Source: Saturnia japonica (taxonomy: Eukaryota > Arthropoda > Insecta > Lepidoptera > Saturniidae). Taken from it: a stretch of DNA of 64,000 bases. The notes under the pieces are model-generated. The model did not search any database. It had not been told where the DNA came from and was given only the letters and a program-made list of their open reading frames with translations. Position 1 is the first letter of the stretch. Each line of letters starts with the position of its first letter. Below are positions 1-10,562 of this stretch, piece by piece. The stretch covers positions 4,030,001-4,094,000 of the forward strand of contig CM065320.1 of the NCBI GenBank assembly GCA_033032175.1, in the 5' to 3' direction. A program made the position numbers and the translations under genes.

Positions 1-288
1 TTAGAGGATAGTGTCAATATACTAGCTGATACAGACTGGATTGTTCATTTAGATGAAGAAACCCTTTTGACAGAGAACTCTGTACGTGGTATACTCAACT
101 TTGTAATGGACGGTCAACATCAATTTGGTCAAGGTCTTATTACTTACGCTAATGAACATATTGTTAATTGGTTGACAACTCTGGCTGATAGTTTTCGTGT
201 TTCCGATGACATGGGAAAATTACGTCTTCAGTTTTACATATTTCATAGACCACTTTTTAGTTGGAAGGGGTCTTATGTAGTGACGCAA
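1..288 (+). CDS. egh: egghead, penultimate visible exon (partial, 5' end outside window)
   Basis: Reading frame 1 is open from base 1 and encodes 96 residues of a family 2 glycosyltransferase (GT2). I recognise it as insect Egghead, the mannosyltransferase that adds beta-1,4-mannose to glucosylceramide to make arthropod-type glycosphingolipids on Golgi/ER membranes. Visible signatures are the acidic HLDEET segment (about bases 46-63) of the nucleotide-sugar site, TENSVRGI, and FGQGLITYANE. The exon ends after a CAA codon at 288, followed by a canonical donor GTAAGT (289-294). The intron is 78 bp and phase 0. The N-terminal part of the protein, including any first membrane segment, lies upstream of this window. 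No break was seen. Confidence 0.95.
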
Positions 289-366
289 GTAAGTATGCGT
301 ATTGAAACTCGCAATTACGTGCAACCATAAGGATAAGTAATTTATTCTGAATTTGTTTGATTACAG

Positions 367-939
367 GTGAGCGCTGAAAAAAAAGTGTCTTTTGACAATG
401 GTCTTGATGGGTCTGTAGCTGAAGATTGTTATTTTGCAATGAAGGCTTATAAAGAAGGTTATACATTCAATTTTGTAGAAGGAGAGATGTGGGAAAAATC
501 TCCATTTACATTGTGGGACTTTATGCAGCAAAGGAAGAGGTGGATTCAAGGTATTCTACTAGTTGTACATTCAAAAGAAATACCTGTTTTCAATAAGATA
601 TTTTTAGCAATTTCCTGCTATTCTTGGGTGACTTTGCCTTTGTCAACTAGTAATGTTTTCTTGGCTGCCATTTGTCCAATCCCATGTCCACACATTTTAG
701 ATTTGGTATGTGGTTGGATAGCAGCAGTCAATATTTATATGTACATTTTTGGTGTTATCAAATCATTCCCAATCCATAGATATGGGCCATTAAAATGCAT
801 TTTATTTGTGGGAGGTGCATTAGCCACAATACCATTTAATATTGTTATTGAAAATGTAGCTGTCATATGGGGAGTTTTAGGTAAAAAGCACAAGTTTTAT
901 GTAGTTAACAAGGAAGTTAAAAACCTAGTTACTGTATGA
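367..939 (+). CDS. egh: egghead, terminal coding exon
   Basis: Follows an acceptor ending TTACAG at 366 and continues the same phase to the TGA at 937-939, giving 190 residues. It carries the rest of the GT2 catalytic core: the DGSVAED segment (acidic pair at 421-426) and the Q-x-x-R-W motif (529-543) typical of processive-type GT2 enzymes. Three hydrophobic stretches follow (about bases 595-675, 700-765 and 795-875), consistent with C-terminal membrane segments. The protein ends with a short polar tail (KKHKFYVVNKEVKNLVTV). It joins the upstream exon without frame problems, so the gene looks intact and under constraint, unlike every transposase in this window. The family assignment is from remembered similarity to Drosophila Egghead. 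Confidence 0.95.
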   Translation: MSAEKKVSFDNGLDGSVAEDCYFAMKAYKEGYTFNFVEGEMWEKSPFTLWDFMQQRKRWIQGILLVVHSKEIPVFNKIFLAISCYSWVTLPLSTSNVFLAAICPIPCPHILDLVCGWIAAVNIYMYIFGVIKSFPIHRYGPLKCILFVGGALATIPFNIVIENVAVIWGVLGKKHKFYVVNKEVKNLVTV

Positions 940-1550
940 GTTTATTTTTGTGAAATGTTTAAGATTATTACAATTTTATATGATAGTAAATGCACAAATA
1001 CTTTTTTCAGAAGAATAAAAATTTGCAGTCTCCTTTTGTGAATGCTTTAAAACAGAATTCAAAATTTGCAATTAATGAGGTTTTCGTTACCAAAGTTAAA
1101 AGTTTTGAAATAAGAATACTATTCATTTTAAAACGTATTTTGATGTATTATTTATTTTATTTGAAATGAGAACAGTACCTATTTGTGATGAGAGATTTCA
1201 TTTTTTGCCCTTTGAATATGTTACAGTATTTTTTAAAATATGTGATTAATTATAGGAATATTTATGTTTGTGGAACTTTCTGTTAATTGTTAATTGAAAG
1301 CATGATAATTAATGTAAGACATTTAGTACAACTAAATTGCCATATAAATATGAGTATAATACAAAAAGTTGGAGTTGAACGATTTGATAAACTTCAAAAG
1401 AGTCAAGTCCAGGTTCTGTTATGTATAAGTAAGGGATATAGATATATTAAGATGTCTGTATCAACAAAGTGTATGTTAAATGTACGAGTTGGTGATGTGA
1501 ACCGGTTACAATTCTTATCAGTACCGGTTTTTACTGAGTACTTAAATAAA
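940..1550 (+). other. egh: egghead 3' UTR (probable extent)
   Basis: AT-rich non-coding sequence directly after the stop. AATAAA signals occur at 1014-1019 and 1545-1550, either of which could set the transcript end. An 89-codon open frame at 1287-1556 lies here but has no recognisable domain and reads like chance. Confidence 0.55.
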
Positions 1551-3326
1551 GACTGATCTTTTAGGGTTTTTCGGTTTTATTTTCTTATTATTTATTATTT
1601 TAAAGAGCCAAAACTTAAAAAATCAAGGGAAATAATGAAAGTGTTATGTTTTTATTATTAACTTTATTCAGTGAAGTCATCATTTTGGTGAATAAAACAT
1701 ATTTAATTGACAGTGTCATCTAGAAGTCTGCTTCTTCTAAATGAAAACACATATTTGGATGTCGAGACTCGAGAACATCCACTCAGAATGCACAGAAGTT
1801 GCCGGCACCGATAAATATATAAGTGCGAATTTATTAAAGGGGATTAGGTGCTGAGTGATTAATTCAATACAGATCGCAAGCTTGAAGCGGTTCCATCGAG
1901 CGAGGTTGTCTGTGACAATTGTTACAATATTTTACTAGGATAAAGGGTAGAAATAACGTAAACATAGCAAATCTTTAATACAATTAATGATAAATAATCA
2001 TAGTACCGAGTTCATCATTTAAATAATGTATATTATATTTTAATACAGAGATTATAAAGTGATTTTGGTTTTGGTGGTTAAGGGATTATTTGGTTCGTTA
2101 AATCGCGATCGACACATACTTAGTTTGAAACCGGGGGTTTTTCAGAACAAAACCGATGTAATCAGTATTAAATAAAAACGGTTTTTAATGTTTTCATCGA
2201 ACCGGTTCACATCTCTATTACGAGTTTATTGGTGATTATAACTTTGAAATAAATAGCATTGTTTATTATGCGATTAACATAACCCTGTGTGTGTGTGTAA
2301 CCTGTGATGGACTTCGAAGATTTGAAATTTATCAACTCGTTTATGTACATTACTGTTGCAGTAAATGTAATGCTTATTATATGAGGGTTATAAAGATACC
2401 TCTTACATTGTTAGAGTATATAAATACAATATAATATTATATTCGTACAGTTAAGTACAATTCCCTATTGCGGTTCATTAAAAAAAGAGATAATTATTGC
2501 TTTAAAACTAATGCTCTAATAATTACATGACATATTACAATTATTTTTAAATTATTTCAGGTTTTTTAAAATTATTTGAATAATTTTATTGAAATACATA
2601 CATGTAATATACAGTCAAGGCATGAAATAAGTAGGTATTGCTATGCATGTATGATAAACAGATATGTATTCCAAGTACAATTAACGTGGTAAAGTTCCTT
2701 GTATCATCATGATAAGAAACACCACACCTACGTAACTTCAAAATATCAAGATATCCTACTTGTGGAAATTACAGATTTTACACTAAAAGTACTTAAATAG
2801 ATAAGTTCAATGCACTGAAAAATTTTGTATGTAATAAGCGTGAAAGTTTATCTTAGAAAGTATTTTATTTCGTCGCACAGCAACGGCGTTTTCTTGGTAA
2901 ATCTGTTAGCAGTACCTATGTCAGGTATATCATTTATTTTGTATATAAAATGATGCACAAAATATAGCATATTAATATCATTTTATAGATAATTAAGGGG
3001 ATCGGGAGTTAGAACGGGCCCGCTGTTGTGTCATTGCTGAATGTAAGATTGTTGTTGTGTAGTTAATATAAAAAGCACAATGATGAAAAAAAAACCATGA
3101 AACCATGAACCATGTATTTCGAATACATTGAAGGTCCGTAAATAAAGTCATGGATAAGTATGTGGTGAATGTATTAGATTTATACGAAAGAAAAAAAAAA
3201 CTAAATTAAAATAATATCTGTTATATAGCAACCGAATTTCATAGTGAACGTAGATTATTTATGTTTTATGCTTTTCACCAATAAATATAACGAAACTTTT
3301 TCAACGTAGACATCATATACATGAGA
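1551..3326. other. Intergenic spacer, no gene seen
   Basis: AT-rich sequence with no supported exon. It holds a short (GT)n run near 2287-2298 and two AACCGG-type segments (about 1500 and 2200). I see nothing further that I can name. Confidence 0.5.
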
Positions 3327-3786
3327 TCTATACAAATAAATAAAGTTCAAGTGTCTGTTTGTAATGTCAAAATAACAGCTTTTTACTAAATACATATGAA
3401 AGTATATACGGTACTTATAAGAAAAAAAACTCCGAAACGGTTAAATCCGATTTTAACGGGACTTTTACGGGCAAATAGCTGATGCTATAACAAGTAGTTT
3501 AGGCTACTTTTATTTTAGAAAAAGAATTAGGGTTCCGGGCAAATAAAAATCACATCGGAAAAATAAAGATTTTCGGGCGCTTACATGTCTTACGCTGAGT
3601 AAACCTTATGAGATCTATCAAATTAATGTAGTACTTACATAATAGTAGATCTTAAAAAGAACCACAATCAGCGACATCATATGACTATTTTGAGCGTTTG
3701 TGTCTTTAAAATAACAGGGAGCGAGGCAGCAAAATTCGCGCATGTGTCTGTTCGACGGCATTCAGTAGTCTACGCGAGCGCATCCG
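3327..3786 (+). mobile_element. Non-autonomous Helitron, family A, 3' end decayed
   Basis: Begins TCTATACAAATAAATAAAG and shares long blocks with copies at 19260, 20900 and 44826: GTGTCTGTTTGTAATGTC near the start, CCGAAACGGTT..CCGATTTTAACGGGAC in the middle, and GTCTACGCGAGCG near the end. Complete copies end in CTAG next to a T, as Helitrons do (TC start, CTRR end, A/T target). This copy lacks a clean CTAG end. No coding capacity. Confidence 0.65.
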
Positions 3787-3854
3787 AAAATATTTAGAAA
3801 CCGGATTTTGTTTGTAATTTAAAACCTAAAAGTTTCAATAGTCATTCTTAGTCA

Positions 3855-3970
3855 AATTGAGCTTCTCTCTTTTCTACGTAAACGAATATGTCGTCACTTT
3901 GGGGGCCCCCTCAAGCCGGGGGTCCGGGGCACGTGCCCCTTGTGCACTTATTGGTAAAGACGGAACTGCA
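3855..3970 (+). repeat. Dispersed repeat block resembling a degenerate hAT right end
   Basis: GC-rich block containing GGGGCACGTGCCCC and GGTAAAGACGGAACTG. It matches 24795-24915 in the same orientation over about 115 bp. The end resembles the GGTAAAG-CGGCCCTG terminus of hAT copies in this window, but with mutations. Assignment to hAT is tentative. Confidence 0.4.
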
Positions 3971-6900
3971 CCTATGTGTGTATGTGTTTATGGGTTTTGG
4001 TGAAATGCATCAACAAATATCTGCGTGACTGCGTTCACTATGAAATTCGGCAATTTTATCGAATGCATTTTTATTCTAATGATAATATATGTATATGCAT
4101 ATTTGGTAATGTATTGATTAATAAAGTGTTAAACTTTAAAAGTATGAATGGTCACGCTGTACTTATTGACCGCTGGAAAGTTCTCGTTCGTCGTTCCGAA
4201 TTTCAAATTTTTTGTATTCACGATATTAATTTTAAAACTTAGTATTAACTTGTTTAGAAGTATTTTTATTTAAATTTATTAGATATTTCGAATCCATTAT
4301 GGTCCGTTTAACAAGCTTTGTACTAGCCGATAATTTTGCTGTCTGCATTTTTTCGGATCACCGAATAATTGACTTATAATTTACTCTGATAAATAAATAA
4401 AATTATGTAGGTATCTTAAATTCACCTTGTTAAACAGCTATATTTGTATAAGGTAATTTTATGATAAAGAAATGTTATTATGAGGTTCAATAGGGAAAAT
4501 GTCCGGTTGTAAGTAATGAATATTGTAAATCAATTCTTTAAAAAAATATCTATATTATAATCAACAGAAGTAGTACATTAAGAAATTTAAAGAGTTTACC
4601 CCACCACTATGAAAATATTGACTATTGAGCTTGACTTTGAGCTCATTAGTTAGAAGTATTAAATGATCGAGTTTATTTAGCAATTACTATTTACCGACTA
4701 TATACCCAGTCGGCTGTTTAAACTAGCCTTGCTTAGTGCATTACATATTTAATGTAAAATAAAATAAGTATGTGATATTTTGTAATTTGACGTTTAGATA
4801 TACTTACACACTCCTGTTCCAAATTTTAGTTAACTAAATAATATTGAAAATTTCGATAAAATTAGTTTCCTTAAAAAAATGTTTAAGATGATTGATACTT
4901 AATTTAAAATCTACATTCGTACATAATGACACTACCTATATTATTATATAAAAATATTTTGTGTTTTCAGTATGATACTCATTAATATATCATAATTTAA
5001 TCTGTCATAATATAAACAATGATTAAAGACTCTTTGTCTAATCCCTATTGTTAGAAGAAAACAGAGTTAAGGATTAAGCATTGCATAAGTTTATTCAACG
5101 TATACAAGTAAGGCCGTCAATGTTTTAATTAGTATATAATTTATTATTACTAGTTTTTCGACCATAACCATTAGTAAAAGTTTGAGGAAAAACACTGTTT
5201 CCAACTTTTTTTAAATTGATACCAAACACTAAAGAAGCTTTGTCAATAAAAAATAAAAATCAGTTTGCAGAGGAGAACAAGTACTGAACTATGTACTTTG
5301 TATTTGCCTATTTATTTATAGATTTATAAAATTACTATACTGGAGTTTAATTTTTCTTATTATACGTATTAAACATTCTTATTTATATAATATTTAATAC
5401 TTAGCAATTAAAATAAAACTGATTAAAGTATTATAACAATAACAATTTCATTACAATAATATTGTAAAGCTATCTTTTCGGTTAAATAGGTACAATTGTA
5501 TTTTTATGTTAATGCTATAATATTGGTGTCAATACCTAGTTAAAATCTTAATGTCGTAGGTATATTGCAGTTTGTTTAATAAATAAGTTTTATACATTGG
5601 TATTGTTAGAATTATTGTTATTTTTAAAATTTTATATCTCACTAGTCATGGATAATCTATTAAATATGTGTGGATACTGAAAAAAGTATAAATTGCAAAC
5701 TTTTAAAGAAAATCCTAAGTGCTACTATATAAGCTGTAGAAGACGATAGTCTTTTTCAGATATGATGTTTTATGTCTATATGTTTGTAACATGCAAAATC
5801 TTCTCATCGGATAAATAACATAGTTTTTAATTAAATTTTAGTCGTAATGTAAGCAATAACTACAATTATTGTACAGTAAAAAAACGAATACCATCTGACA
5901 CTACGAGTATTGTCACGGTATTGCTATTTCAATATGGTCAGAGCTATCTGCAGAAGCTAGAAAAAGTCCGAGATGTTGATGAGCTTGATACACGTATAAG
6001 GTGTTTAGGGATTTCGAAACCCACCCACATTAGTCTATGCTGAAACGCTATTATTCGCCGAATATCCACCTTTCCTTTTGTATTCATGGCAGAAATTTAC
6101 TATAGAACTGGAATTATCAATTGATTTTATGTAACGGTTATAGCTCGGCTCTTTTATGCTGCGAAAAGTTACGAGCGAAGTCTATTTAAACATTTTTTTG
6201 CATTTTAGAATTCCCCACCTATTTGTGCTATAGCTCTTCTACCCGTGGGTTAAAAGGTGTGTTTGTAGTCAAAATTATTGAGGTCTTTATTAAGTTTCTT
6301 TTATGTACATTAAAAGTTTAACTTCATCGTTATTGTTTGTTGCTCTCGTATTCAAGATATTTGTAATTAATCTCTGTAACCATTTTATGCTGTTATGACT
6401 CCTCGGCAGTAGACAATGTGGAGAATCTAGTGCTCTATAGATATGTAAGAGTTAGGTGTAGGTAGCCTTTGATGGCATGTTAGGGATAATTTTTTATGTT
6501 CTCAAATTGTTATTGGATGTTATTCTCGAAAAGTCACAAAATATCTAGTAGTATTCGAATATGAGTAAAGTACGTAAGTAGAAGTAGTTTTTATAAAGCG
6601 CATTGTAATACTACAATCTTTTATTTTTAAGTAGCAGACGCGCTACCAGAGTAAAGAATGGCTAAGGCTCATTCGCTCAAAGTACAAGACAAGTAAGGGA
6701 CAAGAAATTTTATTCACAATACATAGGAATTAATGAAGTGTTTTAATAGTAATGATATTTTATATCATACAGGCTGTTTTGCGATTGCTATCTCATATAA
6801 TTATCATTTTTTTGTGTAAATTCTTATTATCATAATTAAGCTGATCACAATTAAATTACATTTTCTGAAAACTGAAAACTCTTTGATTATAGGCCGTTCT

Positions 6901-7490
6901 AATGGTACCTACGTTCTTTATTCATATGGTATTTGTAGATACATATTGATTAGTTTATTTTTGTATTATTTATTTTTTAATTAAGTTTCGGTAATTGGAT
7001 CAAAATAAATGTGTGCATGTGTGTACAATAATTCGTCGTGTATGTGTAATAATTTAATAAATAAATTAATTAATTGAATGGTTATTATTCTGGTAGTATT
7101 ATCCAGCAATAAAAGTTTTTGTTTAATTAAGATTTATTTAGATTTATATGTTTAAGCGTTTGGGTACATTGTGTTTTTTTTTTAAATTAGAGTACCTACG
7201 GCACTGTAAAGTGCCACCTGGCAGTAAGAACAGTAAAATTTAGAACGATTGCGATTACCGAGAAAATATAGATCTGTAGGTACACCAGCACACGTATAAA
7301 GCGATTGATTTACTGCGATGTCAAGAAACATTCATTTCATTCGAAGATTGTCTCGGACCCTACAAAAGTACTCTGCACCGTTTCTTATGCACTCAATTCG
7401 TTCGTTGTCGCATGCCCACATTCCAGGCATAATTTTAAGCAATTACAAAATTTAGCAATATTAAATTCATGCATTGCATACTCTGATTTA
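3971..7490. other. Long AT-rich spacer, no gene seen
   Basis: About 3.5 kb of AT-rich sequence with no exon-like segment, no clear terminal repeats and no long reading frame. An 88-codon open frame at 3976-4242 shows no family features. A small hairpin (GGCACT-GTAA-AGTGCC) lies at 7200-7215. Confidence 0.5.
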
Positions 7491-7494
7491 TATA

Positions 7495-7640
7495 AAGTGA
7501 TAAGCAGTCATCATACACACATACGTACATTAATTACCCCTATTTCCCAACGGGGTAGGCAGTGACCATGTCCTTCCACTTGCTACGATCCTGGCATACA
7601 TTTTTCGCTTCTTCAACATTCATTAAGCAGTTATCAAGCC
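7495..7640 (+). repeat. Dispersed repeat fragment (GGGGTAGGCAG class)
   Basis: Contains the phrase TTTCCCAACGGGGTAGGCAG followed by a moderately GC-rich segment. This phrase is a familiar part of an interspersed repeat of lepidopteran genomes. Family membership is recalled, not computed. No coding potential. Confidence 0.4.
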
Positions 7641-7725
7641 TATAACATCACTCATATTCAATACAAGTAATGAAAAACAGACAGAGAACATTGGTTGGTG
7701 CTGCTATAATTACATGACAATTTTA

Positions 7726-7968
7726 AACAAAAAAGAAAACCATTATCAAAGGTTTTGAAGAGTTCCTCGTGTATCTTCGAAGTTGAAGGTACAATGCCAA
7801 TGAAATTGAAATAGGACCACCCTTGAGGAATCCCCTATCAAACAAAAAAGAATCATCCAAGTCGGTTAATAAACAAAGAAGTAATAGCTGAACGAACATC
7901 CATAAAAAAAAAATACATTCGAATTGAGTAACCTCTCCCGTCTTTTGTTGAAATCCGTTAAACAAGAG
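7726..7968 (-). repeat. AACCGACTT-type MITE-like repeat, minus copy
   Basis: Read on the minus strand it matches the + copy at 28316-28541 and the minus copies at 46738-46872 and 59215-59420. Shared blocks include the phrases for CCTTGAGG, ATCCAAGTCGGTTAA and the CATCCATAAAAAA stretch. The + copy has AACCGACTT at one end and the near-complement GAAGTTGGTT at the other, suggesting a small inverted-repeat element. No protein. Confidence 0.5.
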
Positions 7969-8289
7969 GACCAGGGCCGCCTTATGCATATTCAGCGCCG
8001 GGGTACGAAAGTTATCATGCGCCTCCCCCGCTCTTTTTAACTACATCTAACTTAATTTTTCGGTTTTTTGAGTTGGAATATTTTTATACTTACAATGTCA
8101 TTTTATCATTAATTTTTAATTCTATACCTACTTTTAATGGTCAAATTTGCTAATCTATCCTAAGTCTTGGTCATGGTTGACCGTAAATAGCTTTTATTAA
8201 TTTTAGGTTTTTAAGTATAGGTATGTAAATATTATGTCCTTACATTTGAAATTAGCGTTATATATGGAAAAAGTAAATCGAAAAAAATA

Positions 8290-9577
8290 ATAGGTCTTTA
8301 CCTATGAAATTGCCGTTCTGCAGTACTGGCCATTTCAAATCAAAATAATTTTTGTTTGGCTAAGAATTCTAATTTCAAATTAATTTTATTTTAAAAACAT
8401 GGAATTCTTTTTCCAAAGGTAGTCATTTGTTTATTGATTAGTGTTACATTTTCATCGCATTTCAATCTTTTTTGTCATCATGGATACGTTAAAAATTCGA
8501 GTAATTATGGAATATGAGTACCGTCGTGGCAGCAACGCGGCACAAGCGGCACGCAGCATCAACGACGTTTACGGAGCTAACACTACAAATCAACGCACCA
8601 CCTGTTATTGGTTTGCTCGCTTTCGTTCTGGGAATTTCGACCTGAAAAATGAACCCCGCGGTCGTCCGAAGACTTTGGTCGACAATGACGAATTAAAGGT
8701 GATTGTGGTAGCTGATGATACACAATCTACGGCTGAATTAGCAGCAGCTTTCGACATTGGCGTCAAAACAATATTGGTCCATTTGCGTCAAATTGGTAAG
8801 GTAAAAAAGGTTGACAAATGGGTGCTCCACGAACTCAATGATCGCCAGCGCGAAATAGGCGTCGAGACGTGCCTTGCCCTGCTCAACAGACACACAAATG
8901 AAGGAATTTTGAAGCGTATTGTTACCTGCGATGAAAAATGGATTCTGTTTGATAACCGCAAGCGCTCAGCAAGTTGGTTGGATCCTGGTTCAGTACCTAA
9001 ACAATGCCCTAAACGAAAACTTACCCCTAGAAAAGTGATGGTCACTGTTTGGTGGTCTAGCGCCGGTGTGATTCATCACAGCTTCTTACCAAACGGGGTG
9101 AGCATTACTGCAGATGTGTACTGTGAAGAACTGAACACAATGATTGAGAAGCTGGCACATCTCCAACCAGCATTGGTCAATCGCTCATCTCCGCTGCTCC
9201 TGCACGACAACGCGCGACCTAATACTGCACAGCAGACGGTCTCCAAGTTGCAAGAACTGGGGTTGGAAGTTCTCCATCATCCGCCCTACTCACCAGACCT
9301 TGCGCCTACAGACTACTACTTTTTCTACAATTTAGATAACTCCTTGGCGGGAAAAAAATTCAATACCCGAGAGGCAGTACAAAATGCCTTTGAAGAATTT
9401 GTTGCCTTCTCGTCCAGCTGATTTCCTTAAGAAGGGCATCAATAAACGGCCACTGCGCTGGCAAAGATGCATTGATTGCATGGGTGATTACTTCGATTAA
9501 TACAAATAAAAAATACATGAAAAAAATTCTTTTAAATTTTTTCATACAAAATGGCAATTTCATAGGTAAAGACCTAA
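8290..9577 (+). mobile_element. Younger mariner (cecropia-like), complete with TIRs and TA duplication
   Basis: A 1288-bp element. The left end reads TAGGTCTTTACCTATGAAAT (8291-8310). The right end is its complement, ATTTCATAGGTAAAGACCTA (9557-9576), giving inverted repeats of roughly 28 bp. A TA lies on each side (8288-8289 and 9578-9579), the usual mariner target duplication. Removing the element and one TA restores the sequence seen uninterrupted near 21420. The first base of the left end is A where T is expected. Confidence 0.93.
8480..9421 (+). pseudogene. Mariner transposase with a single late frameshift
   Basis: Cut-and-paste DDE transposase of the mariner family. I chose the ATG at 8480, 13 codons inside the longer open frame, because mariner proteins normally begin with a short polar leader before the first helix-turn-helix. 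The 313-residue product shows the N-terminal HTH region (EYRRGSNAAQAARSIN), the GRPKT linker, WVLHEL (normally WVPHEL, so P to L), and the triad D151 (VTCDEKW), D243 (LLLHDNARP) and D278 (APTDYYFF), i.e. DD34D. An extra base near 9405-9410 shifts the frame, and TGA follows at 9419-9421. The next frame continues 29 family-like residues to TAA at 9498-9500. The catalytic core is therefore intact but the C-terminus is lost. Similarity to the human Hsmar1 lineage suggests the cecropia subfamily (recalled). Confidence 0.93.
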
Positions 9578-9645
9578 TATTATGAATTTTACATATTATA
9601 ATCAATCGACGTATGTACCATTATTATCTAAGCACTTTTGCCATT

Positions 9646-10562
9646 TTATAGGTAGTTCATTGATTCCATTGCGGGAAAAATTGTGGGAGCGAGAATCAAT
9701 AAAATCTTTGCAGGCAGTCTGGACAGCCACATTGGAATTGAATTTTTTCCTTGCAAGAAATTGTCCAAATTACGAAAAAAGTGGTAATCTGTTGAAGCAA
9801 GGTCCTGAGAGTATGGTGCGTGTTGGAGACATTCCAACCGCAGTTCCTCTAATTTAGCGAATGTCTGTCTTGAAGTATGGGGTCTACCGTTGTCCTGAAG
9901 CAGCAGTGGGCTAGAGAAATTGACCAGTCTCGGTTGTTTAACGACTAGCTTTTCCATTATGGTTTGTAATTGTTGACAATATAGATCTATCGTTATCGTC
10001 TGGCCAGATCTTAGGAAGCTGTAGTGTATGACACCAGCATTGTTCCACCAAACACTCATCAGTACCTTTTTCTGAGTCAACTTTCGCTTGGGACAGAATT
10101 TGGCCGGTTCTCCTGGGTTCAAACTCTGTGATGAGCGTTTCTGATTGCCGTAAAGGATCCATTTTTCGTCACGTAACAATGCTATTCCAAATTCCCTCAT
10201 TATTATTAGTAATTTAACACGGCGCTCAATGCGTGTTTGTTAGTCTGCTTCAGTCAATTCATGCGGTACCAATTTCTCGACCTTTTTCAGTTTTTTTCGT
10301 CACGTAACAATGCGATTCCAAATTTCCTCATTATTATTAGTAATTTAACACGGCACTCAATGCGTGTTTGTTAGTCTGCTTCAGTCGATTCATGCGGTAC
10401 CAATTTCTCGACCTTTTTCAGTTTTCCAATTTGTTTAATGTGAATTAAAATTGTTTTATCACTCACACCGAAGCCTGCCGCTAACTTGGACGTGGTTTGC
10501 GATGGATCCACTTCCACGATCACCTTTAATTTTTCATTATCAACTAGGGCCTCCGGTCGTCC
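9646..10562 (-). pseudogene. Degraded transposase of the older mariner
   Basis: On the minus strand, 9646-10200 encodes a mariner core with DEKWILYGN (first D), LLLQDNGRPHTS (second D) and LASTDYHFF (third D, usually APTDY). Upstream, about 10430-10560 encodes GRPEALVDN and the IKQIGKLKK...VPHE region in other frames. A 131-bp tandem duplication inside the coding region breaks the frame. The C-terminal end is also out of frame past the third aspartate. Inactive. Confidence 0.88.
10167..10428. repeat. 131-bp tandem duplication inside the older mariner
   Basis: CGTCACGTAACAATG at 10167 recurs at 10298. The two units, about 131 bp each, differ at only a few positions (for example GCTATTCC against GCGATTCC, and GGCGCTC against GGCACTC). 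131 is not a multiple of three, so it disrupts the transposase frame. Confidence 0.9.

Larger units (their letters stand above)
8232..10562 (-). mobile_element. Older mariner, interrupted by a younger mariner, right end missing
   Basis: The left terminal repeat starts TTATGTCCTTACATTTG at 8232 after a TA (8230-8231). It is close to the TTAGGTCCTTACATATG ends of the mariners at 43505 and 46884. The left 58 bp (8232-8289) are separated from the rest (from 9578) by the younger mariner. The same junction sequence is uninterrupted at about 21420-21432, giving the empty site. The transposase is read on the minus strand and is broken. The right terminal repeat is absent: the sequence gives way to an R1-type LINE piece near 10562. 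Confidence 0.85.

Noticed and set aside
1287..1556. 89-codon open frame in the egghead 3' UTR
   Set aside because: No start context, motif or splice support; composition is that of A/T-rich UTR and it overlaps a poly(A) signal.
3976..4242. 88-codon open frame
   Set aside because: Starts just after a repeat block, shows no domain pattern and uses A/T-driven codons.
7723..7989. 88-codon minus-strand open frame with a hydrophobic middle
   Set aside because: Lies in the AACCGACTT-type repeat; the other copies are interrupted in this frame.
8788..9045. Minus-strand frame across the mariner
   Set aside because: Antisense shadow of the transposase coding region.
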